Source of the DNA: Herbaspirillum sp. ASV7
GTDB taxonomy: Bacteria; Pseudomonadota; Gammaproteobacteria; Burkholderiales; Burkholderiaceae_D
Assembly (NCBI RefSeq): GCF_016429215.1
Contig: NZ_JAELUH010000014.1
Coordinates: 1 to 64,000 of the forward strand
DNA: 64,000 bases
Reading direction: 5' to 3'
Under the pieces are notes generated by a model. The model had not been told where the DNA came from, did not search any database, and saw only the letters and a list, made by a program, of their open reading frames with translations. Made by a program: the position numbers and the translations under genes. Shown piece after piece: positions 47,845-57,776 of this stretch; within the stretch, counting starts at the first letter, position 1, and every line of letters begins with the position of its first letter.

Positions 47845-48804
47845 CTAGCCCATCCACACTGCCACCGACAGCAGCAGCAACAGGAACATCCACAGCAACA
47901 AGGCCCGCCATACCAGGCCCACGGTGCTTTGCAGGGTGCGCGGCGAGGGGGTGTCGCCAGGCAGGCCATCGGTTTCTTCCGGCATCGAGTCCACGGTGGC
48001 GGCATCGGCCGGCAGGATGATGCCGGCGGCGGCCTCCTTTTCGGTGCCGAAGCGCACGCCCATGGCACCGCCACCGGCGGCCAGGATGATGCCGGCGGCT
48101 TCGTCATCCCAGCGGCTGGCGAAATTGCGCCAGGCATAGATGGCATCCTCGAAATTGCCGACCACGGCAAAGGCTGCCGCCGTCAGGCGCGCCGGGATCC
48201 AGTCGATCCAGTAGAAGGCACGGGCAGCAAAGCGGCCGAAGGCCTCGAACTTCATGTGATCGGGTTCGTTCCAGGCACGCGAGAGGTATTCGGCCACACG
48301 GTACATCACGGCCAGAGCCGGCCCAGCCGGCATCAGGAACCAGAAGAACACGCCAAAGACATGGCGATGCGTGGTGATCAGGGCGCGCTCGGAGGCGATG
48401 CGCGAGATCTCGCTCACGTCCATGCCGGTGGTATCCAGCTTGGTCCATTCAGCCAGCAGGCTGCGCGCGGTCATCTCGTCGCCGGTGTTCAGGGCCAGCT
48501 GGATGGAGCTGAAGTAGTGGCTGTAATGGCGGAAACCCAGCGTCAGGTACACCACCAGCACGTTCCAGGCAAAGGCGCCCACCAGGCTCACATGCAGCAG
48601 CAGCCAATAGACCAGCGCCACCGGCACGGTCAGCGCTCCCACCATCACCACCCAGCCCAGGCGGCCATGATGGGCATGACCGGCATTGAACCAGCCCTCT
48701 ATCGTGGCAGCAAAAGACTTGATCGATGCATAAACCGGATTGTCTGCACGCAGTGGTTTGAGTTGTTCGATTAACAGCGCAAAGAGAATGGAAAGAAATG
48801 TCAT
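47845..48804 (-). CDS. CobD/CbiB-family membrane protein
   Basis: 319 residues with about five membrane helices: LSILFALLIEQLKPLRADNP at the N-terminus, WVVMVGALTVPVALVYWLLL, and the block GDEMTARSLLAEWTKLDT followed by FYWIDWIPARLTAAAFAVVGNFEDA, which is the hallmark of CbiB/CobD-like proteins. True CbiB makes the aminopropanol link in cobalamin; here no cobalamin genes surround it, and the betaproteobacterial branch may have another role. ATG at 48804 (a TTG at 48807 is one codon earlier). Confidence 0.8.
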   Translation of the reverse strand: MTFLSILFALLIEQLKPLRADNPVYASIKSFAATIEGWFNAGHAHHGRLGWVVMVGALTVPVALVYWLLLHVSLVGAFAWNVLVVYLTLGFRHYSHYFSSIQLALNTGDEMTARSLLAEWTKLDTTGMDVSEISRIASERALITTHRHVFGVFFWFLMPAGPALAVMYRVAEYLSRAWNEPDHMKFEAFGRFAARAFYWIDWIPARLTAAAFAVVGNFEDAIYAWRNFASRWDDEAAGIILAAGGGAMGVRFGTEKEAAAGIILPADAATVDSMPEETDGLPGDTPSPRTLQSTVGLVWRALLLWMFLLLLLSVAVWMG

Positions 48805-48970
48805 CAAGCAGCCTTAGGGGTCTCTATAGCCGGTACGATAGCGCAGTGCAAGATGGGAATCAAACAATTGATTCGTCGACCCAGGTCAACAACGCGATGT
48901 CACGGATTTTTACTTATTTGAACACTAACAAAGACATTGCGTCGGATATTTCCAACAACGGCCCGGAGGC

Positions 48971-49642
48971 TCAGCTGCGCAGGAAATGGAAGAGGTTGCG
49001 CAACATGCCCGCCGTGGCGCCCCAGATGAAATAGTGTTCATAGGGCATGGTGTAGAAGCTGCGCCGCCCCACCGGGTGAGGCAGCTCCACCGAACGGCGC
49101 TGGTGGTTCACGCCATCCATCAGGAAAGCCAGCGGCACCTCGAAGATCTCGGCCACCTCACGCGGGTCGCCGATGGCCTCGAAGGGGGGCTGGATCAGGC
49201 CGGCCACGGGGGTGACGCGATAGCCGGTGCCGGTGAAGTAGTCCGGCAGCGAACCGATCACCTCCACGTGCTGGCGATCCAGGCCGATTTCTTCTTCGGT
49301 CTCGCGCAGGGCAGTCTCGATGGCCGAACTGTCATAGTCTTCGCGGCGACCGCCGGGGAAGCTGATCTGCCCGGCATGATCCTTCAAATCGGCGGTACGC
49401 CGCGTGAAGAGCACCGTCATCCCCTGCTCGCGCAGCACGATAGGGATCAATACCGACGCCAGGCGGAAACGCCCCTTGACCTCGGCCATGCGCGCCATCT
49501 GGTCACCGCTGTGCTCGGGCTCCCAGCGCGGCGGATCGGCGAAGCGGCGGCGCAGCCAGTCAGCGTTCAAGCGCTGCGCCTCCAGCGCGCGCTCGCCGGC
49601 GATGGCATCCACAGGCAGGGTGACGGGATCGAAACTGGCCAC
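48971..49642 (-). CDS. NUDIX hydrolase, CoA pyrophosphatase type
   Basis: 223 residues of the NudL/NUDT7-like group that hydrolyses CoA and CoA esters. The UPF0035-type block LKDHAGQISFPGG precedes the NUDIX helix ALRETEEEIGL, which carries the metal-binding glutamates. The start is GTG 49642 with a weak ribosome site. No operon partner is obvious. Confidence 0.88.
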   Translation of the reverse strand: MASFDPVTLPVDAIAGERALEAQRLNADWLRRRFADPPRWEPEHSGDQMARMAEVKGRFRLASVLIPIVLREQGMTVLFTRRTADLKDHAGQISFPGGRREDYDSSAIETALRETEEEIGLDRQHVEVIGSLPDYFTGTGYRVTPVAGLIQPPFEAIGDPREVAEIFEVPLAFLMDGVNHQRRSVELPHPVGRRSFYTMPYEHYFIWGATAGMLRNLFHFLRS

Positions 49643-49749
49643 GGTAGGTTCGCTTCAGCTTTCGGTTAATCGTTGACAGCGTGAGTATGGGACAAAAACA
49701 GATACCGCATCGGAGCAATGGGAGCAATCGGAGCAATCGGTGCGGAAAC

Positions 49750-49780
49750 GAAAAAGGGGCGTCCTGAGACACCCCTTTTC
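49750..49780 (-). terminator. Terminator of the rpsP-rimM-trmD-rplS operon
   Basis: AAAAGGGG (49752-49759) pairs with CCCCTTTT (49772-49779), and on the minus strand the stem ends in five T residues, 24 bp beyond the rplS stop. Confidence 0.88.
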
Positions 49781-49803
49781 CTGACGCATCAGCATGCAGC
49801 CAA

Positions 49804-50187
49804 TTACTCTGCAGCAGCAGCCTTTGCAGCGCGGCTGGGCAGCTTTTCCTTGATACGTGCCGACTTGCCCGAACGTTCGCGCAGGTAGTACAGCTTGGCG
49901 CGACGCACGTCACCACGACGCTTGACTTCGATCGAAGCGATCAGCGGCGAGTACAGCTGGAAGGTACGCTCAACGCCTTCACCGGACGAAATCTTGCGAA
50001 CGATGAAGTTGGAATTCAGACCACGGTTACGACGTGCGATCACGACGCCTTCGTAGGCCTGGGCACGCTTGCGGGTGCCTTCAACCACGTTGACGCTGAC
50101 GATCACGGTGTCGCCGGGGGCGAAATCGGGGATGTTCTTGGCGAGACGCGCGATCTCTTCTTGCTCGAGTTGCTGGATCAGATCCAT
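49804..50187 (-). CDS. rplS: 50S ribosomal protein L19
   Basis: 127 residues. Conserved blocks: [23 protein letters not shown] at the N-terminus, [31 protein letters not shown] and [21 protein letters not shown] short Ala-rich tail. ATG 50187 has AGGAG upstream. Last gene in the conserved S16-RimM-TrmD-L19 operon; it begins 193 bp after trmD, an unusually long spacer for this operon. Confidence 0.97.
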   Translation of the reverse strand: MDLIQQLEQEEIARLAKNIPDFAPGDTVIVSVNVVEGTRKRAQAYEGVVIARRNRGLNSNFIVRKISSGEGVERTFQLYSPLIASIEVKRRGDVRRAKLYYLRERSGKSARIKEKLPSRAAKAAAAE

Positions 50188-50380
50188 TTTTTGCTCCTGT
50201 AACCATCTTGCCGGCGCCCTTGCCCGAAGGCTGATTGTATGGCCCGGTAGAGGATGGGGTTTCAAACGCAGCGGCCAGGCCGCTGCACGGTGCCGGCGCA
50301 TCGCTGTGCCGGCGGTACTGCTTGGTACGACTTCGTTACCGATGTCCCGGTCGTTCGGAACATCCACGACCTGCCGAAAA

Positions 50381-51133
50381 CTACTGCGGCAAACCGCTCA
50401 AGAACTTTTCATCCGACTTGCTCAGCAGGCCCTGCTGGCGAGCCTTCACGATCAGGTCCGGACGCTTGGCCTGGGTCGCCTCCAGTGCGCGCTGCCGACG
50501 CCATTTCTGGATCTCGGCATGGTGTCCACCCAACAGAATCGGGGGCACCGGCTCACCTTCGTAGACTTCCGGACGCGTATAGTGCGGCGAATCCAGCAAT
50601 CCGTTGACGAAGCTGTCTTCCACTGCCGAGGCGCTGTCATTGAGCGCACCTGGCAAGAGCCGAATGACGGCATCCATCAGCGCCATAGCCGGCAATTCGC
50701 CTCCTGAGAGGACGAAATCGCCGATGCTGATTTCTTCATCCACGCATTTGTCGAGCAGGCGCTGGTCGATCGCTTCATAGCGTCCGCACAGCAACACTGC
50801 GCCGCTGTCCTGCGACAGCCGCACCACCCGCTCATGCGTGAGCGGCGCGCCCTGCGGCGACAGGTAGATCACGCGCGGCCTGGTCAGACCCAGCTCCTGC
50901 TGACGCTGCTGCGCCGCCTCGATGGCAGCCTGCAACGGCTTGGCCAGCATCACCATGCCGGGGCCACCGCCATAGGGCCGGTCATCCACGGTACGGTGGT
51001 TGTCGGTCGTGAATTCACGCGGATTCCACAGCGACAAGCCCCAGCGCTTCTGCTCCAGCGCCCGGCGGGTAATGCCGGACTGCGTCAGCGCAGCAAACAT
51101 CTCGGGAAACAGAGTGACGACATCAAACTGCAT
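50381..51133 (-). CDS. trmD: tRNA (guanine-37-N1)-methyltransferase
   Basis: 250-residue SPOUT-class enzyme that methylates G37 next to the anticodon, preventing frameshifting. [13 protein letters not shown] is the typical start; the SAM-binding knot includes [22 protein letters not shown] and [17 protein letters not shown] 51133 has GGAGGCG upstream. It lies 73 bp after rimM on the minus strand. Confidence 0.97.
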   Translation of the reverse strand: MQFDVVTLFPEMFAALTQSGITRRALEQKRWGLSLWNPREFTTDNHRTVDDRPYGGGPGMVMLAKPLQAAIEAAQQRQQELGLTRPRVIYLSPQGAPLTHERVVRLSQDSGAVLLCGRYEAIDQRLLDKCVDEEISIGDFVLSGGELPAMALMDAVIRLLPGALNDSASAVEDSFVNGLLDSPHYTRPEVYEGEPVPPILLGGHHAEIQKWRRQRALEATQAKRPDLIVKARQQGLLSKSDEKFLSGLPQ

Positions 51134-51206
51134 CACGCCTCCATTTCCTGGTATCTCTTGAATCTCTTGATCGCACCGGATCCGGAAATGAAAAAACTGA
51201 CCGCAG

Positions 51207-51836
51207 TCAGTAATCCATGCCCCAATCGACGATGATCTTCTTTTCCTTCGGCTGCACCGTCTTGACGAACTGGTCGACAAACGGGATCAGCAATTCAGGT
51301 GCGGCCGCGGATTTCTCCTTGGCGCCCTTCTTCGGCTCGCTCTTTTTCAGCTTTGTGTCAGCGGCAGAGTCGGACTCCACTGCAGTTTCCTGCACCGGGG
51401 CCGTCACCTTCAGGATGGGATGCGCGCCGTTGTCCATCATGTCGGACACCACGCCCAAGGCCTCGCCCTGGAGATTTTCCACCGCCGAGCCGATCAGATC
51501 GACCCAGTAGAACTCGTTGTCATCCAGCGCCGGGAAGTGCTTGCGGGAGATGTGGACCACCGTACCCTTGAGCCCTTCGGCCGCATTGCGGTCGGCTACC
51601 CCGGTCAGGCGCGCAACGACATCGCCGCTGTGCTCCTTGGACTGCATGACTTCGATATCCTGCTTGGGCTGGCCGGATCTCTCCAGCCACCAGGTCTTGG
51701 CATTCAACAAGGCTTGCGCCTCTGAGGAATACGGTCGCACGCGAATCCAGCCCTGGATACCGTAGGCTCCTGTCACATGGCCGACGGTCACGAGATCGTC
51801 GGGTGCGGAGAAACCCGCTTGGGCTGGATAAGTCAT
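51207..51836 (-). CDS. rimM: 16S rRNA processing protein RimM
   Basis: Ribosome-maturation factor acting on the 30S head with S19. 209 residues: the N-terminal barrel with [15 protein letters not shown] and the C-terminal PRC-barrel with [13 protein letters not shown] and [11 protein letters not shown]. Between strands of the PRC domain is an insertion of about 35 residues rich in Lys, Ala, Ser and Glu. ATG 51836 ([15 protein letters not shown]) is preferred; ATG 51875 would add 13 residues. Confidence 0.95.
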   Translation of the reverse strand: MTYPAQAGFSAPDDLVTVGHVTGAYGIQGWIRVRPYSSEAQALLNAKTWWLERSGQPKQDIEVMQSKEHSGDVVARLTGVADRNAAEGLKGTVVHISRKHFPALDDNEFYWVDLIGSAVENLQGEALGVVSDMMDNGAHPILKVTAPVQETAVESDSAADTKLKKSEPKKGAKEKSAAAPELLIPFVDQFVKTVQPKEKKIIVDWGMDY

Positions 51837-51906
51837 GGATACGCCAGACCTGCTCTTCTTCCATGCGCCAGACATGCCGGCGCGGAATCAGACAGGAAAA
51901 ACTTGA

Positions 51907-52161
51907 TTAGGCAGCAGCCTTCTTGCCAGCTTCAGCGACCAGGCGAGCAACGGTCGGCGACAGTTGTGCGCCAACGCCTTGCCAGTGAGCCAGGCGGTCA
52001 GCAGCGATACGCACGGTTTCTTCCTTGCCCGATGCAACCGGGTTGTAGAAGCCGATACGCTCGATGAAACGGCCATCGCGACGATTGCGCGAGTCGGTTG
52101 CAACGATGTTGTAGAAGGGGCGCTTCTTGGCGCCGCCACGAGCTAAACGAATAACGACCAT
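51907..52161 (-). CDS. rpsP: 30S ribosomal protein S16
   Basis: 84 residues. [20 protein letters not shown], then [19 protein letters not shown], are unmistakable. First gene of the operon, with GGAA upstream of ATG 52161 and a strong promoter at 52201-52230. Confidence 0.97.
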   Translation of the reverse strand: MVVIRLARGGAKKRPFYNIVATDSRNRRDGRFIERIGFYNPVASGKEETVRIAADRLAHWQGVGAQLSPTVARLVAEAGKKAAA

Positions 52162-52200
52162 AATGGTTCCAGTAAGAATACGGACACGGAAAAGCCGCAG

Positions 52201-52230
52201 ATTATAACGGACTTCCACACCACCGGGCAA
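52201..52230 (-). promoter_or_regulatory. Promoter of rpsP-rimM-trmD-rplS
   Basis: On the minus strand TTGCCC (52225-52230), an 18-bp spacer and a perfect TATAAT (52201-52206), about 40 bp before the rpsP ATG. A perfect palindrome GGCAAGC-T-GCTTGCC (52226-52240) overlaps the -35. Confidence 0.78.
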
Positions 52231-52466
52231 GCTGCTTGCCACTTTTGTGCAGCGATCCAACGCAAAATGCCCAGATAAACGCCCGAAACTGATGCCAAAT
52301 GGCATCAGCAGCAGGCCGCCCACCCGCCTGCATGGCCGCTTGCACCATGTCTGGCAGGCAATTCCTGTTGCCGCCGGGCTCCGCTATACTGCGACGATAC
52401 CCTGACGACAACAATGCCGCCGGATTCACTCCGGACGGCCCCGACGAGAAAAAAGAGACAACAGGC

Positions 52467-52889
52467 ATGCCCCCATCCCCCCGCCACAAGAACAAGACCC
52501 TGACCACCCTGATGGCCGCCGTGCTGGGCGGCATCGGCCTGCACCGCTTCTATCTGTATGGCCTGCGCGACCGTTTTGGCTGGCTGCACGTGCTGACCAT
52601 CCCGCTGTCGCTGGGCCTGATGAGCGCCCAGCCACAGGCGCCGCAACTGTTCACTGCCCTGCCGCTGGTACTGTCAGTATTGGTCGGCTGCCTGGAGGCA
52701 CTGGTGATCGGCCTCACGCCCGACGACAAATGGGATGCCCGGCACAACGCCGGCACTGGTCACCAGTCCGAATCGCACTGGATCCTGGCCGTGATCCTGG
52801 TACTGACCGTGGGCCTGGGCGCCATGGGCGTGATCGCCCTGCTGGCGCGCAGCTTCGACCTGCTCTTCACCGGCGGCGCCTTCGGCTGA
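52467..52889 (+). CDS. TM2-domain membrane protein
   Basis: 140 residues. A short basic N-terminus, then a TM2-type hairpin with GGIGLHRFYLYGLRDRFGW (about residues 18-36), and further helices near 45-75 and 100-130. Function unknown. ATG 52467 is preferred because the longer frame from 52299 adds a composition-biased, unmatched leader. Confidence 0.75.
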   Translation: MPPSPRHKNKTLTTLMAAVLGGIGLHRFYLYGLRDRFGWLHVLTIPLSLGLMSAQPQAPQLFTALPLVLSVLVGCLEALVIGLTPDDKWDARHNAGTGHQSESHWILAVILVLTVGLGAMGVIALLARSFDLLFTGGAFG

Positions 52890-52918
52890 TCGCCGGCCCG
52901 CTTGACCTCAAAAGATAC

Positions 52919-52954
52919 AAGCCCGGAAGGCCGTCGCAACGGCGCTCCGGGCTT
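52919..52954. terminator. Hairpin between convergent TM2 and acyl-CoA dehydrogenase genes
   Basis: AAGCCCGGA pairs with TCCGGGCTT (9 bp) around an 18-nt loop that itself can pair (GCCGT/ACGGC). It lies between two convergent genes and probably serves both, although T-runs are short. Confidence 0.65.
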
Positions 52955-52971
52955 GCCGGTTCAATCGCTGC

Positions 52972-54756
52972 TCAGAACTGGTCTTCGGCCAGGGCCAGCA
53001 CCGACTGGCCACCCTCGACGATGGCCGTGCGATAGGCCAGCGCCTGCGGCAGGATCTGCTCGGCATAGAAGCGCGCCGTGGCCAGCTTGGCTTCGTAGAA
53101 CTTGCTGTCACCCTCGCCGGACTTGAGCCTGGACGCCGACACGGCCGCAGCACGCGCCATCTGCCAGCCACCCAGCACTACGCCAGCCATCTTCAGATAA
53201 GGCACGCTGCCGGCGAAGACCGCCTTGATATCGCTCTTGACGTTGCCCACCACATAATCCACCACCTGTTCCAGCGCATCGGCGGCCTCGCCCAAGCGCA
53301 GGGCGATCGGCGCCAGCGCGGCTTCGCCCTGCAGCTCGGCGACGGTCTTGCGCACCTGGCCGATGATGCCCTTGGCCACCGCGCCGCCATCACGCACGGT
53401 CTTGCGGCCGACCAGGTCATTGGCCTGGATGGCGGTGGTGCCTTCGTAGATGGGCAGGATGCGGGCGTCGCGGTAGTACTGGGCGGCACCGGTTTCCTCG
53501 ATGAAGCCCATGCCGCCATGCACCTGCACGCCGGTGGAGGTGACGTCGATGGACAATTCGGTGGTCCAGCCCTTGACGATGGGCACCAGGTATTCGTAGA
53601 AGGCCTGGTTGGATTTGCGGGTGGCCTCGTCGTCGCTGAAGTGCGCCGCATCGGAGGTTGCCGCCGCCACATAGGCCAGCGCACGGGCAGCCTCGATCTG
53701 GGCGCGCATGGACATGAGCATGCGGCGCACGTCCGGCTGGTGGATGATCGCCACCGGACCGGGAGAGCCGGCCAGGTCGCGCGACTGTACGCGGTCGCGG
53801 GCATAGGCCACGGCCTGCTGGTAAGCGCGCTCGGAGACCGACAGACCCTGGATGCCCACGGCGAAGCGCGCCGCGTTCATCATGATGAACATGTATTCCA
53901 GGCCGCGATTCTCTTCGCCGACCAGGGTGCCGATGGCACCGCCATGGTCGCCAAACTGCAGCACCGCAGTCGGGCTGGCCTTGATGCCCAGCTTGTGCTC
54001 GATGGACACGCAATGCACGTCATTGCGCGCGCCCAGCGAACCATCGGCATTGACCAGGAACTTGGGCACGATGAACAGCGAAATGCCCTTCACGCCTTCA
54101 GGCGCATTGGACGTGCGGGCCAGCACGAGGTGGACGATGTTCTCGGCCATGTCGTGCTCACCGTAGGTGATGAAGATCTTGGTACCGAAGATCCTGTAGG
54201 TACCATCGCCCTCCGGCACGGCGCGGGTACGCACCAGCGCCAGGTCGGAACCGGCCTGCGGTTCGGTCAGGTTCATCGTGCCGGTCCACTTGCCGGAGAT
54301 GAAGTTGGCGATGTAGGTTTCCTTCTGCTGCTGGGTGCCGGCCGTCATCAGCGCCTCGATGGTGCCGTCGGTCAACAGCGGGCACAGCGCAAAAGAGAGG
54401 TTGGCCGAGTTCAGCATCTCGATGCAGGGCGTCGCCACGAGCTTGGGCAAGCCCTGGCCGCCGAATTCCACCGGGTGCTGCACACCTTGCCAGCCAGCCT
54501 CGCCGAACTGCCTGAAGGCTTCCTTGAAGCCGGGACTGGTGGTGACACGGCCATCGGCCCAGGCACTAGGATCCTTGTCGCCGGCATGATTCAAGGGGGC
54601 AATCACCTCGCTGCAGAACTTGGCGTTTTCCTCCAGGATGGCCTCGGCCGTCTCGGGTGTGGCATCCTCGCAGCCGGGCAAGGCATTGACAGCCGACAGT
54701 CCCGCCAGCTCGTTCATGACGAACAGCATGTCCTTCAAGGGCGCGGTATAACTCAT
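52972..54756 (-). CDS. Acyl-CoA dehydrogenase (long, FadE-like C-terminal extension)
   Basis: 594-residue flavoprotein oxidising acyl-CoA and passing electrons to ETF, encoded upstream by etfBA. Conserved blocks: TGTMNLTEPQAGSDLALVRT, VHGGMGFIEETGAAQYYRD and ILPIYEGTTAIQANDL, followed by a C-terminal extension of about 170 residues seen in the AcdB/DUF1974-like group used for longer substrates. ATG 54756 has GGAGG upstream; an apparent TTG two codons earlier is not needed. The etfA terminator separates it from etfBA. Confidence 0.92.
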   Translation of the reverse strand: MSYTAPLKDMLFVMNELAGLSAVNALPGCEDATPETAEAILEENAKFCSEVIAPLNHAGDKDPSAWADGRVTTSPGFKEAFRQFGEAGWQGVQHPVEFGGQGLPKLVATPCIEMLNSANLSFALCPLLTDGTIEALMTAGTQQQKETYIANFISGKWTGTMNLTEPQAGSDLALVRTRAVPEGDGTYRIFGTKIFITYGEHDMAENIVHLVLARTSNAPEGVKGISLFIVPKFLVNADGSLGARNDVHCVSIEHKLGIKASPTAVLQFGDHGGAIGTLVGEENRGLEYMFIMMNAARFAVGIQGLSVSERAYQQAVAYARDRVQSRDLAGSPGPVAIIHQPDVRRMLMSMRAQIEAARALAYVAAATSDAAHFSDDEATRKSNQAFYEYLVPIVKGWTTELSIDVTSTGVQVHGGMGFIEETGAAQYYRDARILPIYEGTTAIQANDLVGRKTVRDGGAVAKGIIGQVRKTVAELQGEAALAPIALRLGEAADALEQVVDYVVGNVKSDIKAVFAGSVPYLKMAGVVLGGWQMARAAAVSASRLKSGEGDSKFYEAKLATARFYAEQILPQALAYRTAIVEGGQSVLALAEDQF

Positions 54757-54804
54757 CTCCAACCTCCAATAGGGAACGCTCTGGCGGCGTTCCTTGCGTA
54801 CATG

Positions 54805-54828
54805 AAAACACCCCGGCGTAAGCCGGGG
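54805..54828 (-). terminator. Terminator of etfBA
   Basis: CCCCGGC-GTAA-GCCGGGG is a perfect 7-bp stem; on the minus strand it is followed by TGTTTTC. A second hairpin, GGAACGC..GCGTTCC (54773-54793), lies next to it, just upstream of the acyl-CoA dehydrogenase start. Confidence 0.75.
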
Positions 54829-54852
54829 CAGATACTACCTGGATGCGCTTGC

Positions 54853-55782
54853 TCAGCCGAGCTGCTTGACCAGCTCCGGCACGACCTCGAAGAGGTCACC
54901 GACGATGCCGTAGTCGGCCACCGAGAAGATGGGCGCTTCTTCATCCTTGTTGATGGCCACGATGACCTTGGAGTCCTTCATGCCGGCCAGGTGCTGGATC
55001 GCGCCGGAGATACCGACGGCGATATACAGCTGGGGCGCGACGATCTTGCCGGTCTGACCGACTTGCCAGTCGTTGGGCACATAACCGGCATCCACGGCGG
55101 CGCGGGAGGCCCCCATGGCGGCGTTCAACTTGTCGGCCAGCGGTTCCAGGATCTTGAAGCTTTCCGACGAACCCATGCCACGGCCACCGGAGACGATGAT
55201 CTTGGCAGCGGTCAGCTCAGGACGGTCCGACTTGGCGACTTCGCGGCCGACGAAGCTGGACTTGCCCGAATCGGCCACGGCCGGGATGCTTTCCACGGCG
55301 GCCGAGCCACCTTGCGCGGCCGCATCGAAACCGGTAGTACGCACGGTGATGACCTTGATCGGGTCGATCGACTGCACGGTGGCAATGGCATTGCCGGCAT
55401 AGATCGGGCGCTCGAAGGTATCGGGCGAATCGACCTTGGTGATTTCCGAGATCTGTCCCACATCCAGGCGGGCGGCCACGCGCGGCAGGATGTTCTTGCC
55501 GTAGGCGGTGGCGGGCGCCAGGATGTGGCTGTAATCCTTGGCGATGGCCAGAACCTGTTCGGCCACGTTCTCGGCCAGGCCATCGGCGAATTGCGCGCCA
55601 TCGGCCAGCAAGACCTTGGATACGCCAGCCACCTGTGCGGCGGCATCGGCCACCGCCTTGGCGTTGGAACCGGCCACCAGCACGTGGACGTCGCCACCGG
55701 CCTGCACAGCGGCAGTGATGGTGTTGAGAGTGCTGCCCTTGAGGCTGGCGTTGTCGTGTTCGGCAATAACGAGTGCGGTCAT
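54853..55782 (-). CDS. etfA: Electron transfer flavoprotein, alpha subunit
   Basis: 309 residues. Binds FAD and passes electrons from acyl-CoA dehydrogenases to ETF-quinone oxidoreductase. The FAD-domain blocks [41 protein letters not shown] and [19 protein letters not shown] are all present. ATG 55782 is 2 bp from the etfB stop. Confidence 0.96.
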   Translation of the reverse strand: MTALVIAEHDNASLKGSTLNTITAAVQAGGDVHVLVAGSNAKAVADAAAQVAGVSKVLLADGAQFADGLAENVAEQVLAIAKDYSHILAPATAYGKNILPRVAARLDVGQISEITKVDSPDTFERPIYAGNAIATVQSIDPIKVITVRTTGFDAAAQGGSAAVESIPAVADSGKSSFVGREVAKSDRPELTAAKIIVSGGRGMGSSESFKILEPLADKLNAAMGASRAAVDAGYVPNDWQVGQTGKIVAPQLYIAVGISGAIQHLAGMKDSKVIVAINKDEEAPIFSVADYGIVGDLFEVVPELVKQLG

Positions 55783-55784
55783 GA

Positions 55785-56540
55785 TCAGATCACCTTGGCT
55801 TCATTTTTCAGTTTGGCGACCAGGGTCGCGACATCCGGCACCTTCACGCCGGCGCTGCGCTTGGGCGGCTCGGCGACCTTGAGCGTCTTCACGCGCGGGG
55901 CGACGTCCACGCCCAGCTCCTCGGGCTTGACGGTGTCCAGCTGCTTCTTCTTGGCCTTCATGATGTTGGGCAGCGTGACATAACGCGGCTCGTTCAGGCG
56001 CAGGTCGGTGGTGATGATGGCCGGCAGGGTCAGGGCCAGGGTTTCCAGGCCGCCGTCCACTTCACGGGTCACGCTGACCTTGCCGTCTTCCAGCACCACC
56101 TTGGAGGCAAAGGTGGCTTGCGGCCAGCCCAGCAAGGCGGCCAGCATCTGGCCGGTCTGGTTGCAGTCATCGTCGATGGCCTGCTTGCCCAGGATGATCA
56201 GTTGCGGCTGCTCCTTCTCGGCCAGGGCCTTGAGGATCTTGGCCACGGCCAGCGGCTGCAGTTCGACATCGGCTGGGACCTCAGCCAGGATGCCGCGATC
56301 GGCGCCAATGGCCATGGCGGTGCGCAGGGTTTCCTGGCACTGGGTCACGCCGGCGGAGACGGCGATGACTTCGGCGACCTTGCCGCCTTCCTTGAGGCGC
56401 ACGGCTTCTTCCACCGCGATTTCGTCAAACGGGTTCATCGACATCTTGACGTTGGCGATATCGACGCCGCTGCCGTCACTCTTGACGCGCACCTTGACGT
56501 TGTAATCCACGACGCGCTTGACTGGTACTAATACTTTCAT
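55785..56540 (-). CDS. etfB: Electron transfer flavoprotein, beta subunit
   Basis: 251 residues. [19 protein letters not shown] start, the AMP-binding block, [17 protein letters not shown] and [17 protein letters not shown] are conserved. It forms a dimer with EtfA and binds AMP. First gene of etfBA; a TATAAT and a possible MerR-type operator lie upstream. Confidence 0.96.
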   Translation of the reverse strand: MKVLVPVKRVVDYNVKVRVKSDGSGVDIANVKMSMNPFDEIAVEEAVRLKEGGKVAEVIAVSAGVTQCQETLRTAMAIGADRGILAEVPADVELQPLAVAKILKALAEKEQPQLIILGKQAIDDDCNQTGQMLAALLGWPQATFASKVVLEDGKVSVTREVDGGLETLALTLPAIITTDLRLNEPRYVTLPNIMKAKKKQLDTVKPEELGVDVAPRVKTLKVAEPPKRSAGVKVPDVATLVAKLKNEAKVI

Positions 56541-56563
56541 CGCATGGCCCTTGCAAAAAGGAA

Positions 56564-56595
56564 TTGACGTAAACGTAAACTTCCGCAGGATTATA
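56564..56595 (-). promoter_or_regulatory. etfBA promoter element with LiuR-like ACGT repeat
   Basis: TTGACGTAAACGTAAA (56564-56579) fits the symmetric pattern TTnACGTnnACGTnAA described for MerR-family LiuR-type regulators of acyl-CoA catabolism. Next to it, on the minus strand, TATAAT (56590-56595) could be the -10; no clear -35 is seen. The site would be just downstream of the transcription start. Confidence 0.45.
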
Positions 56596-56759
56596 AAAGC
56601 AAAACGAGGTGCTTACCGGAATTTAGCACGATCGTTCTTTTTGATGTCGGAAGCATACACCAAACCGCCGACAGAACGGAAGAAGAATTAGCTCAGGAGT
56701 GTACAAAACTTCAGGCCTAGCTTTCCGGACATGAAGTTCCGCAAGGCAACAACGTCTGC

Positions 56760-57719
56760 CTATGCGGCCCGATGGACAACCGGCTCACCGCGCAAACCCG
56801 CGACCAGGTTGGCCACGGCCAGCTCGGCCATGGCTTGTCGCGTTTCGTGGGTGGCCGAGCCGATGTGGGGCAAGGCCACTACATTGGCGAGCTTCAGCAG
56901 CGGGGAATCCACCGGCAGCGGCTCGACTTCGAACACATCCAGGCCGGCGCCATGGATGGTGCGGTCCTGCAGGGCGGTGATCATGGCCGCCTCATCGACG
57001 ATACGCCCGCGCGAGGCATTGATGAAGATGGCACTGCGCTTCATCAGGCCGAATTCACGCGCACCGATCATGCGCTCGGTCGCGGGCGTCAGCGGCAGCA
57101 TCAGGCAGACGAAGTCGGATTGCGCCAGCAGCTCGTCGCGGCTGACGTAGCGCGCGCCGAGTTCGCGCTCGGCTTCGGCGTTGGGACGGGTGTTGTGATA
57201 CAGGATGGGCATGCCAAAGCCATGATGAGCACGCCGCGCCACGGCGCTGCCGATGCGGCCCATGCCGATCAGGCCCAGGGTCTTGCCGTGCACGTTCAGG
57301 CCGAACTGGGCGGGGCCGATACTGCCCTTCCACTGGCCGGCCTTGACATACTCGGCCAGCTCCACGACGCGACGGGCAGTGGCCAGGATCAGGGCCAGGA
57401 TGGTGTCGGCGGTGGCTTCGTTGAGCACCCCGGGGGTATGCGCCAGGATCAATCCGCGCTGGCGGAAGTACGCCAGATCGAACTGGTCGACTCCCACCGA
57501 GATGGTCGAGGCGATCTTCAACTCCGGTGCGCCATCCAGCATGGCATTGGTGATCGGCAGGCTGGCGCCGATGATGCCGTGGGCGCCCTTGAGCGCCGCC
57601 AGGAAGGCGGGGCGATTGGCTTCGGTGATGCGGTCAAACAGCGTGACGTCGAATTCGGATTGCAATCGTTCGGTCAAATGGCCCGGCAAGGTCTTGTACA
57701 CCACCACACGCTGCTTCAT
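56760..57719 (-). CDS. kguD: D-2-hydroxyacid dehydrogenase, 2-ketogluconate reductase type
   Basis: 319-residue NAD(P)H-dependent reductase of the D-isomer hydroxyacid dehydrogenase family (GhrB/TkrA/KguD branch). Nucleotide-binding GLIGMGRIGSAVA (about residues 148-160), then INASRGRIVDE, GAGLDVFEVEP and LPHIGSATHETR carry the catalytic Arg, Glu and His. Beside the KguK-like kinase it most likely reduces 2-keto-6-phosphogluconate to 6-phosphogluconate. It is last in the operon, separated from the kinase by a REP-like hairpin; a modest inverted repeat (56707-56738) may end the transcript. GhrB-type glyoxylate/2-ketogluconate reductase activity is the alternative. Confidence 0.82.
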   Translation of the reverse strand: MKQRVVVYKTLPGHLTERLQSEFDVTLFDRITEANRPAFLAALKGAHGIIGASLPITNAMLDGAPELKIASTISVGVDQFDLAYFRQRGLILAHTPGVLNEATADTILALILATARRVVELAEYVKAGQWKGSIGPAQFGLNVHGKTLGLIGMGRIGSAVARRAHHGFGMPILYHNTRPNAEAERELGARYVSRDELLAQSDFVCLMLPLTPATERMIGAREFGLMKRSAIFINASRGRIVDEAAMITALQDRTIHGAGLDVFEVEPLPVDSPLLKLANVVALPHIGSATHETRQAMAELAVANLVAGLRGEPVVHRAA

Positions 57720-57776
57720 CGCTTTTCCTGTGAAATTGACACCTGATCCATCAATAGGCCCATCAAGAACCTGCTA

